DNA of 64,000 nucleotides from Linnemannia schmuckeri (GCA_029449235.1 JANATG010000010.1:1426001-1490000), one strand, 5' to 3'. Counted from the first letter of the stretch, positions 9,611-19,980 are shown. Made by a program: numbers and translations. The notes: generated by a model not told the origin, from the sequence alone.

Positions 9611-10137
9611 ATGGATGCTAACTCTTACGACAATACAGAGACTTAGCCCTTGCTTGAACACCATAGCACCCATCATGCTTCTTCTTCTCGCTCCCATTAT
9701 GAACAACAGGTGCCACCACCGCCAGAGTACCATGTCGACATGAGTGGCCAAAATAACAACATCAAAGTGTCCAGTTATCCGCTTCACATGTCGTTGTCCC
9801 TGTCCATTATCAATGTACGGTTCTATTTCATAAATTTCTTGAGTTTGTACAACGTGCGCTTTCTCTCTTCTTCATTACCATGAAAAATACATCTAATCAC
9901 TCCTCCGACATAGGCTACTGCCAACAACACTGCCACTGCCATCGCCACCATCGTCACAGATACCACAGCGACAACGAGAACGACTGCTCTAGGGACTCTA
10001 GGAAGCGGGATGTCGGCATATGCGGTTGCGTTGGCATATGCGGTTGCATTCTCCTTTTTATATTCTTTCCCATTATCGCCCCCTTCATCGTAGCTATCGT
10101 CCTCACGATTCTCAAAATGTCATGCTTTTGCCTCTAA
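9611..10137 (+). pseudogene. Truncated duplicate of the adhesin-like membrane protein gene
   Basis: Codon by codon the first exon parallels copy 1 (NTES-Q-PLL in the intact gene, NTET-stop-PLL here), but codon 12 is TAG where copy 1 has CAG. The PPPPEYHVDM segment, donor site, 99-base intron (9815-9913) and acceptor are kept. However, exon 1 ends in phase 0 instead of phase 1, so normal splicing would shift the frame. Read in its ancestral frame, exon 2 still shows the Cys/His-rich stretch (YCQQHCHCHRHHRHR) and a hydrophobic segment, then stops at 10137 without the roughly 400-residue outer domain. A transcript could still encode an 11-residue peptide, or a short membrane peptide from a downstream start, but the locus looks like a decayed copy. 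Confidence 0.8.
10015..10050 (+). repeat. 18-bp direct repeat, two units
   Basis: GGCATATGCGGTTGCGTT and GGCATATGCGGTTGCATT stand head to tail (one difference). In the pseudogene's ancestral frame they encode GICGCV-GICGCI at the start of the hydrophobic segment. Copy 1 has no such repeat. Confidence 0.85.
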
Positions 10138-10971
10138 ATTTTCTGGCCCCTAAAACATCCCTACTACTGTATCATAAATGAAGAGAAAACTAATGATAAC
10201 CTTGAAAGGCGTTGCATGTAAAAGGAAGCCCAAATGGAAATTTCGACAAATAAAAGTCACCATTGGGCGCACTGTTTGATGTGAAAAGAATAGACCTGGC
10301 AAGGGATACTTCATTACATTTTTGTTCCTTTCAGCATTCCACCTTGCTTTATTTAGAAAAAAAAAGGGCTCAAAGAATCCATAATCATTACCTCTTTTGA
10401 CGACAATAGCCATATTTTTTGAATGTCGTTTTTTTGCTTGCAATAAACATGTCGAGGATTTTGACACTAAGACATCTGCTTGTTTACTTCGCCCATACGT
10501 TCTTTTGTTTTTCTCTCTTTTCTTGAACCCTTGGTTTTTTTCAATGTTGATATCTATGCATGGCGATATGATAGTGCTTTGTGTCTCTTTGTCTATGTCT
10601 CTTGCGGGGACCATCAACGGACCCTTGTCCCCAGAGAAGGTCCATAAGAACAAAGATACAGGCAGCCTAGCACTCCACAGGATCACCTATGATTAGCGAT
10701 GCGTCTTTCAAAGACATAGGGCTGGAGAGAACATCTGAAATCTGTTTTTTTTTCGTTGATCTGATTTTTTTTTTTGATTGCTCCTGAACAATGACGAACA
10801 ATCGAACAGCCACTGATTTTGTGGAAGAAATGCCGCGCCACCACCGCTTCTCAAGAGGCAAAAAGTACACTCGCGCCCCCTTCCTTTCCTTTTCTTCTTC
10901 AACTTCCTTCTACCCTCCTACTCCCCTTCCTCTATCCTTACCACACTCACTTCTTTATCACCACTACCTTC
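10138..10971. other. Intergenic: F-box gene promoter
   Basis: No supported gene. The last 120 bases are pyrimidine-rich and run into the ATG at 10972. The minus-strand frame of 178 codons at 10150-10686 shows no recognisable domain and was not called. Confidence 0.5.
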
Positions 10972-13404
10972 ATGTCCATCATGTCTAACAGTAATACACA
11001 AATCTCCATCTTTGACATTCCTCACATCCTCGACCTCATCTGCGACGACCTCTCCAAAGACCAACTCCTCACCTGCCTCGAAGTCTCCCGTACCTGGCGC
11101 GCAAACTTTACCCCACAAGCCCTCCGCCACATCCGTTTCTCCAATCTCAAGGGCCACCAGACTTGGACCATCCTCCATAGCGTCGGTCTCATCCGGTCCC
11201 TCACCATTGACATCTCCGACGCTGGCTGGTTCCTGAATAACAATAATTCCGTCACCGCCACCTGCTCCAACCTTCGAGAACTGCGCTGCGTCGATTTCAA
11301 TTACCAGCCCAAACCAGCAGCTGGTGCTTACTACTATACACGTCCGTCAATTGTTGACCAGTCCGATAATGCGCTGCGGTTGATTGAGGCCTGTCCAAAG
11401 TTGGAGACACTTATTGTCGACAACCTCTCGCACCATTACCGGACTGACCATTTCACAGAGGATGTTTTCAAGTCCATCTATACTAGCACCTCCCTTACCG
11501 CGATCAAGATTCATTTAAAGTGTGTGCCTAGAGAGTTCTGGAGCGTCCTTGCCAAAAGCCTCCCGGTCGGCCTGAAAGACTTTGAGGCGTCTGTCAAAAG
11601 GTGGTTTCCTTCTGTCCGAGAGGTCAATTGGTTCACGGTTACTTTTGAAGGAATCTATCCAAGAAACGGATACCCTTGGCATCAACGGCAGCAGCAGCAA
11701 GAAGATCGAGAATCTGAGGTATTGTTTTCTGGTGCCCGACCGTTGCCGTCACTTGAACGACTTGCTTTAGGAAAGCGGCGTCTGAGACAAGCAACAACAG
11801 CGTCAACAATACCGGCTATGACCATCATCGACCAGGTCGTCCCCAACCCTGAGAACAGTACGAAGTCTCCTTGCTACACATGGTCCAAGGTAACGATCGA
11901 GATAGTCCAGTCATGTGTGGAGCGGTCATCAGGGCTTCGGCATTTGGTACTGAACGGATACTACGGACCATGGCCCACTCTCCTCCAGCTTTTACTCGAC
12001 AACTGTCTGAATCTGGAAATCATGGATCTCTCAGGCTTTCAGTACGGTCACTCTGTCTATAACTATCCCCCCTCCTCCTCCGCCACTCAGGTATTGGGAT
12101 CTTTTGCTGTGCTGAAAGAGGTTCGGATATCGAACGTGTCGTTGTGGGTGTACAAAGTGGTCGCAGAGGTTCTAGTTCGTTCGGCGGCCACCCTTGAAAC
12201 CGTTTGGATCGAATACAAGAACTGGGAGCAAGTCAAGGGAGGTGCCAACCCGTTCCACATTGGCACCACTGCGAGTTGGACCCAGTGTATGCGACTCAGG
12301 GAGTTGGGGATCTACCGACACGGAGGCTCGTTGATGACGGACTACCGGTGGGATATCAACCCACCATTCTCGGTTGAGGAGCCCATCAAGGATTACTCAA
12401 CTGTATTTGGACGATTGGAGAAGCTGCGGTTGGCGGTGAGGGAGACGTTGTGGGGCCAGTGTCCTGATCGGTCCTATATTGAACTAGATTATGGCAGTTG
12501 GTACGACGAGGAGGAGGATGCCCTGTGCGATGATAGTGACCTTGATGAACAGGACGATGAGGACTGGAAGCCCTTGAAGACTGTTACCCAAACTGAGGAA
12601 GAGATAAACCGCGAATGTCAGAGACAACGAACGAAACGAAACCACGGACGGGCGTTTATTCTCCAGGTACGAGAACTTTTCGGTCGTCTCAAGGATTTGA
12701 AGCAACTGCGGGAGCTCGAAATCGAGTGGACGGTGTGTTATAGTCTCTCTAAGATGCCGTTGGAAGATGCGCTTGAGTTGTTCCGGGAGACCGAAGGCAA
12801 TGATACCAACAACAACAGCAACAACAACGCTACAAATGGAGACGCAAGTCCTGATACGAAGACGTCAAGAGGATGGTGGGGAGCGGTGGCCGAAGATGAC
12901 CTTGTTTGGCTCTGTCTCCCTTGGTATTCTCAACCTGCTCCGCAACCCTCCAGAGTGCCGTCGAATATCATCAAGGCCGCCGCGCTCCAGTATGAGAACA
13001 AGACGCCATTATCCATCAGCTGCGATGACAGCCGCTACCACCATCACACTTGCACCAACAAAAGGTCACCATGGAGCACGGGTGACATCTACAATCAAAG
13101 AACCGGTCGCACCTGGAAAGATTGGCAGAAACTGACGTCCGAGCATCATGCCTCATTCACAAAGCGGTGTATCAGATGTGGGACATTATGGCCTTGTTAC
13201 TCTAGAGGCTATTTTGTTTACGACTGCGAACCATCCCTAAGGTTGAATCATAATCATGTTTTTAATAGTCCAGAGTTTGAAGTCTTTGTGAAGGGAGTTT
13301 CAGGAGCGGGCGAAGAGGCTGGATGGGGGAGGAAGAAGGCGACCAAGGGGGAGAACGGGCGATACCGACAAAAAGTTGCTGGCAAGATGAACCAGAGAAA
13401 ATGA
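10972..13404 (+). CDS. F-box protein with leucine-rich C-terminal region
   Basis: 810 residues, single exon. The frame opens upstream, but the ATG at 10972 (or 10981, three codons on) is chosen because it directly precedes the F-box and the upstream codons translate a pyrimidine-rich leader. The F-box lies at about residues 9-50 (IFDIPHILDLICDDLSKDQL, then CLEVSRTWRANF). Such domains bind Skp1 in SCF ubiquitin ligases, while the rest selects substrate. Scattered leucine-rich strands follow (ETLIVDNL, LEIMDLSGFQYG, LKEVRISNVSLWV), then an acidic insert near 510-530 and an Asn-rich stretch near 610. The C-terminus carries a Cys pair, KRCIRCGTLWPC. F-box/LRR families are large in Mortierellaceae. 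The substrate is unknown. Confidence 0.85.
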   Translation: MSIMSNSNTQISIFDIPHILDLICDDLSKDQLLTCLEVSRTWRANFTPQALRHIRFSNLKGHQTWTILHSVGLIRSLTIDISDAGWFLNNNNSVTATCSNLRELRCVDFNYQPKPAAGAYYYTRPSIVDQSDNALRLIEACPKLETLIVDNLSHHYRTDHFTEDVFKSIYTSTSLTAIKIHLKCVPREFWSVLAKSLPVGLKDFEASVKRWFPSVREVNWFTVTFEGIYPRNGYPWHQRQQQQEDRESEVLFSGARPLPSLERLALGKRRLRQATTASTIPAMTIIDQVVPNPENSTKSPCYTWSKVTIEIVQSCVERSSGLRHLVLNGYYGPWPTLLQLLLDNCLNLEIMDLSGFQYGHSVYNYPPSSSATQVLGSFAVLKEVRISNVSLWVYKVVAEVLVRSAATLETVWIEYKNWEQVKGGANPFHIGTTASWTQCMRLRELGIYRHGGSLMTDYRWDINPPFSVEEPIKDYSTVFGRLEKLRLAVRETLWGQCPDRSYIELDYGSWYDEEEDALCDDSDLDEQDDEDWKPLKTVTQTEEEINRECQRQRTKRNHGRAFILQVRELFGRLKDLKQLRELEIEWTVCYSLSKMPLEDALELFRETEGNDTNNNSNNNATNGDASPDTKTSRGWWGAVAEDDLVWLCLPWYSQPAPQPSRVPSNIIKAAALQYENKTPLSISCDDSRYHHHTCTNKRSPWSTGDIYNQRTGRTWKDWQKLTSEHHASFTKRCIRCGTLWPCYSRGYFVYDCEPSLRLNHNHVFNSPEFEVFVKGVSGAGEEAGWGRKKATKGENGRYRQKVAGKMNQRK

Positions 13405-13806
13405 ATAAACGAAATGTATGTTTCTTTGTTCCTGGACATCTGACCATTTCTTTTGTTGATATGAATAGGGCGTTATAGTGGCTGTGGTGATGAACATTCA
13501 TTCCATGGCCGACCCTTCCCCCCCTTTTTTTTTATTTTTTTGTGTGTGTGCGGTTTCATCTTACGCAATCGCGGAAATTGCCAGACCGCAAAAGGCGGAT
13601 TCAACAAGCCGCTCACAACGGGTTTCGAAACCCTCAGCAACGCGTTCAAGAACTCGCTTTCATAATCACGCTTCCTCCTTCAACGCCACCAATGTGCGAT
13701 AAAGGGGAAGCATACAAGTTTTGGAGAGAGAAAAAAACAACGCGTTTACTTTTTTTTCTTCTGAGTTTTGTTTTATTTCCAAAATACACTCACACAAAAA
13801 AAAAAC
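13405..13806. other. Intergenic between convergent genes
   Basis: This 402-base gap separates the F-box stop codon from the stop codon of the minus-strand gene. It contains T and A runs expected of 3' ends and no gene. Confidence 0.6.
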
Positions 13807-16770
13807 TTAGGAAGCACTCTCTCCTTCATCACCGATACTCTCCCGCCCCAAGAACCGCCCTCCAATCTTTGTCCGCATCCGTTGAAACGTCGAACTCGAA
13901 ACTGTCGTCGAAGACGAGAGCGAATTCGAGGCCTTGTCTACCCTGACCTTGACCTTCTCGTCGCACTGCATCACATGGCCCACAAAAGCCCTGAGCGAGT
14001 CCTGGTCGGTGACTTGGAAGTCCTCGTGGCATGTCGTACACATTAACGCGATCTGGGTTGATTGAGGAGGGGAGAGGATCAGGTCGTGAGCGGACTTGGT
14101 TGCGTTGCCGGCGGAGAGGATGATATCTTCGTACGAATAGCGCTTTCTGTTGTTGTTCCTGCTGCTGGTGTTGTGAGGGTGTTGGTAATCCAGAGATGGA
14201 CGATCATGCTCGGCAGTTGTGGGAGACAAAGATGGTTTAGATCGAATCGACGAGGGCGTAGTCGGCGTGGTTGGACATGTCGAGACTGATGTCTGGGAAA
14301 TCTCAGAGCCCGTTGTCTGGGAATACTCAGAGTCTGCTGGTGAGATCGGACTAGGAGGAGCTGCTGCTGCCCCTCTGGATACCGTGGTGGTGGTGGCGGC
14401 GACTTGCAGCGGCAGTCTGGCAAGCCTGAGCAACTCGATCGTCTTGTCAAGTCGGACCGATGGTGGCGCATGGTCTGGCACAAACTTGACCCCCTTCTCA
14501 ACCAGTCGGCTTCGTTCCTGGGGTACGCTAGGGTCTCTGAGCAAGGATGGGAAGGACATTTTTCTGTCGATAGTGCCGCCTGTATTGCAGTTGGGATATG
14601 TTGGTTTCTTTAGGATGGAGGCGATTGACGGGAAGGTGCTATTTTCTGATGAATGGCGAGGCGGAATAGTGGATCCTGTAGATGATCGAGTCGGACTAGT
14701 TGGTCCTGAAGCAATCGAGACTAGTGAGGAGGTTCTGTTCGGTATATGAATCGATGACGCGCAAGAGTAAGAGTTTACTCGAGGGTCATGTCCAGCAGCA
14801 AACTGAGGCAGAGGCTTTCTGCTTCCCTGCGGAGGAGTCATTGTTGTTGTCGTTGTGGGAGGATATGAAGACAGGAAGGATGAAGATGAAGCCTCTTTGG
14901 GTTGACTCGGGATTGTGGCCAGACTTGGCTTCCACCTCTCGGCAACTCTTCCTCCTTTGATTTGAGGAGTAGGCGCCTCCTGAGGCTGAAGGCGTAAAAG
15001 GTCATCTGCCAATGTAGACTTGTCGGTCTTGATGCAGTGAGCAGCTTCAAATAACTGCTTCCCGTTTCGTCGCTGCTCGCACTGCTCCTGTTCCTGCTGC
15101 TGCACCTGCTGGGGTTCTTTTTCCAGAGCTGCGTCTTCTTCAATGGAAATGCGCTTCCTCGGATCGCTTTTCCTCAGGCCACCTCCCTGTCCGTCCAAAT
15201 GCATGGTCGTTGGTCTGTTGACTTTGTTGTTCTGGGGTGTCGTAGAAGCAGATGAAGGATAACTGGAAACATGCTTCTCGGTTGTTTGTTGACGTTGCTG
15301 GTCTCGTGGAGTGCGAGCCCACTGGTGCAACTTCAGAAAATCGGACATGTCTCTATCCCGATTTTGTCGCTCAATAGGTTGGTTGACAGAACTGGAGGGG
15401 GATAGTTGCTTGGTACGAAGAGATCGACACTTTGATCTTGAGACTGAATCCGCGCTGGGCCTGCGCCAAAGACTTTGGTCATGGTTCTTGTCAGGATGCG
15501 TGTGGATTACCATCGGGTATGGCTGAATCTTGGAGGACCGCATCCTGAATGACGCAAATGGGGTGGATGCCGATACCGTCGATGAGGTTGCCGTGAAACC
15601 ACTGTGGAAAGGTGTCATCTGTCGAAGTGGAGTGGTACTGGACGAAACTGGTTGGAGAGTTGCCTTGTCCTGATATGGTGTCGAGTCGTCTAGTAAATCT
15701 GCATAGAAACCACAATATCGGAGCGTCTCCTCGACTTGCCGACAAACCACAGGAGAAGAAGAGTCATCCAAGGTCTCCACCACTTCCTCCTTGTCATTGA
15801 TTGAGCTCATGGCAGTATCACCCCTGCCCTGCAAGAAGCGCTCGGATATCGGCAACCGAATGATCTTGACCTGTCCGGAGGGATGGCGAGAAAGCGGGAT
15901 TCCCTCATCTTCATTTGACGCTTTTACCTCTTCGCCCTCGCGTTTTTCACAGAAGCCAATCTCGTAGACTGTTGGGAACTTGAGTCGTGGATCGGTGCGC
16001 TTGGGCTGGAGAGACTTTATCCGGATGCCGGTTGATGAAGGGAGGGTGTCGACTGCAGGGTGTTCTTTGTCGAAGGGGATCATGTTTCTTGAGGCTTCGG
16101 AGTGTTGGTGGTGGGGACTCTGGGAGGGCTGGTGTAACGTATCTGCTGGTCCGTCGTTTTTCTCTAAGAACGTACCCTCTTTCCACATAGGATCCCTCGG
16201 TATTGCAGAGGTATTCGATCCAGTCATCGGTGCCTTTGACCAGATAGCATCCCAATCAACCTGCTGAAGCACATGCCGAAACTCGTCCTGGCTGCTTTGG
16301 TTTGGGTGTCGAAGAGGTGGCGCTAACGAGGAACACGCTCGCTGAGTGTAGTGATGTTGAATAATTCTACTACTCTGACTCAACTGCGTATCAAGCCTTG
16401 TTCTTGATCCAACATTGTCGCTCAAGTCATAGGGGTCCACCATACAATCCATCAAAAGGCTTTGACATCCTTCCTCGACCGTCTGACGCAGCATCTCAGC
16501 CCGGAACCGATGCCATTCCTGAACGCCTTGTATGTTACACAAACGATGACCGCATCCTGAGCACGAGGAGGGCCCATCAGAGTCGTAGAGTAATGACGTA
16601 TGGGCCAATGTCGGAGTAGTTGGTGAAGTGTGTGAAGGGGGTGGCGAATCCAAGCGACCCTCCCACGACTGAACGTGAGCGTCCATATCGTGAGAAGTAG
16701 AGGATGTGTTTGAGCTGACACAATCGTCGCTGTGGTGGGCATTATCAACCCAGGTACGATCATACATCAT
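13807..16770 (-). CDS. Unknown protein with C-terminal Cys/His (C2HC-like) motif
   Basis: 987 residues in one exon. The frame stays open to 17277, but codons above 16770 read like untranslated leader, so I start at the double ATG at 16770/16767 (MMYDRTWVDN). The protein is largely disordered, rich in Ser, Thr, Pro and Gln, with a Gln/Glu run near 15060-15130. Two spots look structured: an N-terminal CSGCGHRLCNIQGVQEWHRF near residue 70, and a C-terminal CTTCHEDFQVTDQDSLRAFV segment followed by GHVMQC, a C-x2-C..H-x3-C arrangement resembling ubiquitin-binding (UBZ-type) fingers. That resemblance is by eye only. I do not recognise the family. It is convergent with the F-box gene and tail-to-head with the Myb gene upstream on the same strand. 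Confidence 0.7.
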   Translation of the reverse strand: MMYDRTWVDNAHHSDDCVSSNTSSTSHDMDAHVQSWEGRLDSPPPSHTSPTTPTLAHTSLLYDSDGPSSCSGCGHRLCNIQGVQEWHRFRAEMLRQTVEEGCQSLLMDCMVDPYDLSDNVGSRTRLDTQLSQSSRIIQHHYTQRACSSLAPPLRHPNQSSQDEFRHVLQQVDWDAIWSKAPMTGSNTSAIPRDPMWKEGTFLEKNDGPADTLHQPSQSPHHQHSEASRNMIPFDKEHPAVDTLPSSTGIRIKSLQPKRTDPRLKFPTVYEIGFCEKREGEEVKASNEDEGIPLSRHPSGQVKIIRLPISERFLQGRGDTAMSSINDKEEVVETLDDSSSPVVCRQVEETLRYCGFYADLLDDSTPYQDKATLQPVSSSTTPLRQMTPFHSGFTATSSTVSASTPFASFRMRSSKIQPYPMVIHTHPDKNHDQSLWRRPSADSVSRSKCRSLRTKQLSPSSSVNQPIERQNRDRDMSDFLKLHQWARTPRDQQRQQTTEKHVSSYPSSASTTPQNNKVNRPTTMHLDGQGGGLRKSDPRKRISIEEDAALEKEPQQVQQQEQEQCEQRRNGKQLFEAAHCIKTDKSTLADDLLRLQPQEAPTPQIKGGRVAERWKPSLATIPSQPKEASSSSFLSSYPPTTTTTMTPPQGSRKPLPQFAAGHDPRVNSYSCASSIHIPNRTSSLVSIASGPTSPTRSSTGSTIPPRHSSENSTFPSIASILKKPTYPNCNTGGTIDRKMSFPSLLRDPSVPQERSRLVEKGVKFVPDHAPPSVRLDKTIELLRLARLPLQVAATTTTVSRGAAAAPPSPISPADSEYSQTTGSEISQTSVSTCPTTPTTPSSIRSKPSLSPTTAEHDRPSLDYQHPHNTSSRNNNRKRYSYEDIILSAGNATKSAHDLILSPPQSTQIALMCTTCHEDFQVTDQDSLRAFVGHVMQCDEKVKVRVDKASNSLSSSTTVSSSTFQRMRTKIGGRFLGRESIGDEGESAS

Positions 16771-17412
16771 GACAAAAAGACTGTGGGGGCCGTAGAGCGT
16801 GGTGAGGGTGCAGAAGTAGTGGCGGGTCCTGTTGCAGAGAAGCGTATCTCGGTGTGGTTTTGGGTTTTCGTATCGAAGGAGAGGTTGCTTTGGCGTATTA
16901 CTGGTGGTCTGTCTACAAGGAAGGCGTCTGGGTATCACTATAGGGAAGGGATAGATAGGAGTAACACAAAAAAAGTAAAAGGGGTTAGAAAAGCATTCTG
17001 TCGCCTTTTTTATGTTCGCAAGGCAGTTATGTTGTGTAACTGTACCCGGAGGACAGATGTTAATCATGGACACTGTGAAGCCAACACCAGTAGCTTCAGA
17101 TGTAATGGTGATGTCGTGGGTTGTTGTCATAGCGGGACAATCGAAGTTTGGCTGTTTGGTGAAGAGGGAAAGGGAAGACAAGATGCAAAGAAAAAGAAAT
17201 CGCACTATGACTTTTATATGTAGGTGTGTAGACCATGCATTAGCTGTGGATATTCGAAATAAATTGATACACCACACCTATCTTTGTTCGTTGCAAGTGG
17301 CGAAACGATGAAAAGAACCTTTTAATTATAGCATGGTAGTAGAGTAATGTACAAAGTAAGAGAGGAAAATAAAAAAAGACGAATAATGAACAAAGAGGGG
17401 GAGGGAAGCACT
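16771..17412. other. Intergenic between two minus-strand genes
   Basis: It holds the 5' leader of the gene at 13807-16770 and the 3' end of the Myb gene. No supported coding region. Confidence 0.55.
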
Positions 17413-19980
17413 TTAGGCAGCAGTGGTAGTTTTGGGAGTGGACCCATGCATCTGCAAGAGATGGTTCTTGAGTCCGTTGATGTTGGTGTAGCCCTTCCCA
17501 CATCCTGGTACGAGACACTTGTAAGGCTTATTCACAACCTCCGCTGCTGGCGCGGGTTCCTTGGGGAGAATGGGCGAATGTGGAATCTCCATAAACGCAG
17601 GAGACCGCAAGACCGAAAGCGACGAAACCGATGATGTCCTTGCCCCTGACAGCTCTGGGTGATCGTTCCTGATGTGGTTGTTCAAGGTTACCACACTTGC
17701 GTATGCCTTTTGACAGCTGTCTGAGGTGCACGCAAATTTCTTATTGGCGGGTCGATTTCCTTGCGCTTTTGCCGACTTTATTGTTGCTGAAGGAGGGGTA
17801 GGGGTAGGAGTCGGCCCAGGAGTAAGAGGCATAGCGGTCGGTACAAGGGTAACTCCAGGTGTCGAGTTGAGATTGGCAGGGTTCATCGTCGGGCTAACTT
17901 CCGCTGGCGAGCCGGGAGACAGCTGGGAGATCGACGAAGGCTCGTGAGCATGGACGCCAATGTTGATGTGGGTTCCAAAATGCATCCTGTTGTGAAGTTT
18001 GTTGACCAGTTGGTTCGCCATGATCAGATCCTTTGCCGTGAACAGTCTGAATCCAGAGCTGTGGCTACTGCTGCCTTCCTGTTGCAAATCCAGACCGAAA
18101 GCAGAATCCAGTCCCAAAGGGTCACTGTCATATCCAAGGCTGCTCAAATGATTGTGAAGGAGATGATCGTCCATGAGTAGAGCATTGGTGTCAATAGGCG
18201 ACTGAGTTCCCGACGACATATCCGCCATATCAATGTCAAAGTCTGACTGGTTGTCCTGCGGTATCACCATGGCATCGGATCCATAAAGGATGTCGTGGCT
18301 ACGCATTGTCATGGCTCGATGTCCGTGGCTCTGCGCCATATGGTTGTTGAGGCCAGTGAGATGGTGGAAGGCTTGGTCGCACCCGAGCTCGGGACAGTGA
18401 TATGTGTTGCGATGAAAATGGGGCGAAGATGCGCCGGAGGACGTCTGCGATGAGGTTGCGGAGCTGTCCAGGGAAGGAGATCCATGAGGAATGTTGAGAG
18501 AGCTGTGTGAGAGGTGGGAAAGTCCCTGCTGTTGTTGTTGGCGCTTCTGTTGATGTGTCTGGAACGTCTGCTGTTGCTGCAATTGGTGCTGCTGGAGATG
18601 CTGTTGTGTCTGTTGTTGTTGTTGTCGTTGTTGTTGCTGCTGTTGCTGCAGTTGCACGAGATCCTCTTTTGATTGATGCAGCTGTAATTGAATTTCGGCT
18701 GGTGTGGGAGGATTAGAGATTGCCATATTATTGGCGGGGTCGAATGTTGCAGCGGGCATTGAAATGCGGAGCCCAGGCGATGCCAAAGGCGTGCTGGCTG
18801 GTGGGGTACTGAGCATACCCTTTGAGCCAGGGGATGAAGGTGGGTGGGCCGACCGGGCCGATCTACTGCTTGTCTCCGGTCCATCATCAAAGACTGACAG
18901 CTGCGTAGCGAATCCTGAGATTCCTGAGTGTGCTGCAGAGTTTTTGGCGTGAGTGACATGGTACTGGAGACCGTTGACGTTTTTGTAGCGCTTGCGGGTT
19001 TCGCATCCTGGCATCGCACACCGAAAGGGTTTCTCGACGGTCGTTCCTGCATGTGTCGCCTTGAAGTGATAGTAAAGGAGTGATGGGGATGAACTCTCGA
19101 ACAGACAGTCGGGAATAGCGCATCCGTACGGCTTCTCATCCTCCGCAAAATAATCCACCAGGTCGCCTCGGTCACCCCTGCTGCCTTTTCCTGATCGCCC
19201 TGCCATTTCCTCGTCCAGATAGCCGTCCATGTTGTAGTCGTCGTCCAAGTAAGACTCTTGGAGGAGTAAATCGTCCACGTTGAACTGTGCCAATTCTGGA
19301 TCCAAGTCGCCCTTGTGTGAGTCTAGGAGTGCCTCCAGTCGCCGTGTCTCTGCGATAAATGCTGCCTGGTCGCTTGCAGTCAGTTGGCTCCGCCTCTTGG
19401 TAGCTCGCTTTATGTGGTTAAGGCTCCTCTGGATCTTTCGCCAGCGGTTCCGGCAATGCAGGCCTGGTCTCCCTGGGAAGGCAAGGGCGATCTTTTGCCA
19501 CTGGCTCCCGAATTCCTCAAACCGCTGCAACAACAGAATGTCGTCCTCAGGTGCCCAGGCTGCTCTGTCGATAAGTGGGTCCAATCCCTCTCGCCATCGC
19601 TTCGCGCATTGGTCGTCTGTTCGTCCTGGGATACGCTCTGCGATCTTGCTCCATTGACCCTTGAACATCTCGACGCCTGTCTTGAGGAGGTGGTCCTCTT
19701 CTTCTGTCCATGGACCTTTCTTGAGCTTTGGGTCCAATGAATGAAACCAGCGTTTCCTGCAGTTCTTGTTGGTCCGCCCTGGCACACATGCAGCAATTTT
19801 CGACCATTTTTCCGTCTTGTCGCCATAAATTTGGACGGCGGCGCGGAGCTGTTGGTCTTCTTCGGGGGTCCAGACGATTCGTTCTCCTCGATCCCGTTTT
19901 CTGGGCGCTGCAGGGTCATCCATATTCAACAATTCCTCCATCTTTGACTCTTCTGTTCCTGTGAGATCCAGCGATGGCAT
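17413..19980 (-). CDS. Myb (R1R2R3-like) and C2H2 zinc-finger fusion transcription factor
   Basis: 855 residues from the ATG at 19980 (MPSLDLTGTEESKMEELL). The frame continues upstream to a splice-acceptor-like AATAG at about 20020, preceded by a CTAAC branch-like site and a GTAAG donor about 50 bases earlier. A 5' UTR intron, or a missed short first exon, is therefore possible. Three Myb repeats fill residues 36-190 with regularly spaced Trp (IVWTPEEDQQLRAAV; KGPWTEEEDHLLKTG; AAWAPEDDILLLQRF). Five C2H2 fingers follow near 285, 320, 530, 750 and 820. Those reading RYKNVNGLQYHVTHA and YTNINGLKNHLLQMH are of the SFP1 type. A long poly-Gln region lies at about 425-500. It should be a nuclear DNA-binding regulator; targets are unknown. 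The combination of both domain types in one chain is unusual. Confidence 0.88.
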   Translation of the reverse strand: MPSLDLTGTEESKMEELLNMDDPAAPRKRDRGERIVWTPEEDQQLRAAVQIYGDKTEKWSKIAACVPGRTNKNCRKRWFHSLDPKLKKGPWTEEEDHLLKTGVEMFKGQWSKIAERIPGRTDDQCAKRWREGLDPLIDRAAWAPEDDILLLQRFEEFGSQWQKIALAFPGRPGLHCRNRWRKIQRSLNHIKRATKRRSQLTASDQAAFIAETRRLEALLDSHKGDLDPELAQFNVDDLLLQESYLDDDYNMDGYLDEEMAGRSGKGSRGDRGDLVDYFAEDEKPYGCAIPDCLFESSSPSLLYYHFKATHAGTTVEKPFRCAMPGCETRKRYKNVNGLQYHVTHAKNSAAHSGISGFATQLSVFDDGPETSSRSARSAHPPSSPGSKGMLSTPPASTPLASPGLRISMPAATFDPANNMAISNPPTPAEIQLQLHQSKEDLVQLQQQQQQQRQQQQQTQQHLQQHQLQQQQTFQTHQQKRQQQQQGLSHLSHSSLNIPHGSPSLDSSATSSQTSSGASSPHFHRNTYHCPELGCDQAFHHLTGLNNHMAQSHGHRAMTMRSHDILYGSDAMVIPQDNQSDFDIDMADMSSGTQSPIDTNALLMDDHLLHNHLSSLGYDSDPLGLDSAFGLDLQQEGSSSHSSGFRLFTAKDLIMANQLVNKLHNRMHFGTHINIGVHAHEPSSISQLSPGSPAEVSPTMNPANLNSTPGVTLVPTAMPLTPGPTPTPTPPSATIKSAKAQGNRPANKKFACTSDSCQKAYASVVTLNNHIRNDHPELSGARTSSVSSLSVLRSPAFMEIPHSPILPKEPAPAAEVVNKPYKCLVPGCGKGYTNINGLKNHLLQMHGSTPKTTTAA

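Larger units (their letters stand above)
9150..10075 (+). repeat. Tandem segmental duplication, copy 2 (approximate limits)
   Basis: Partner of 6300-7440, covering promoter, first exon, intron and the start of the second exon. Similarity fades just before the position where the outer adhesin-like domain begins in copy 1; that domain is absent here. Confidence 0.75.
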
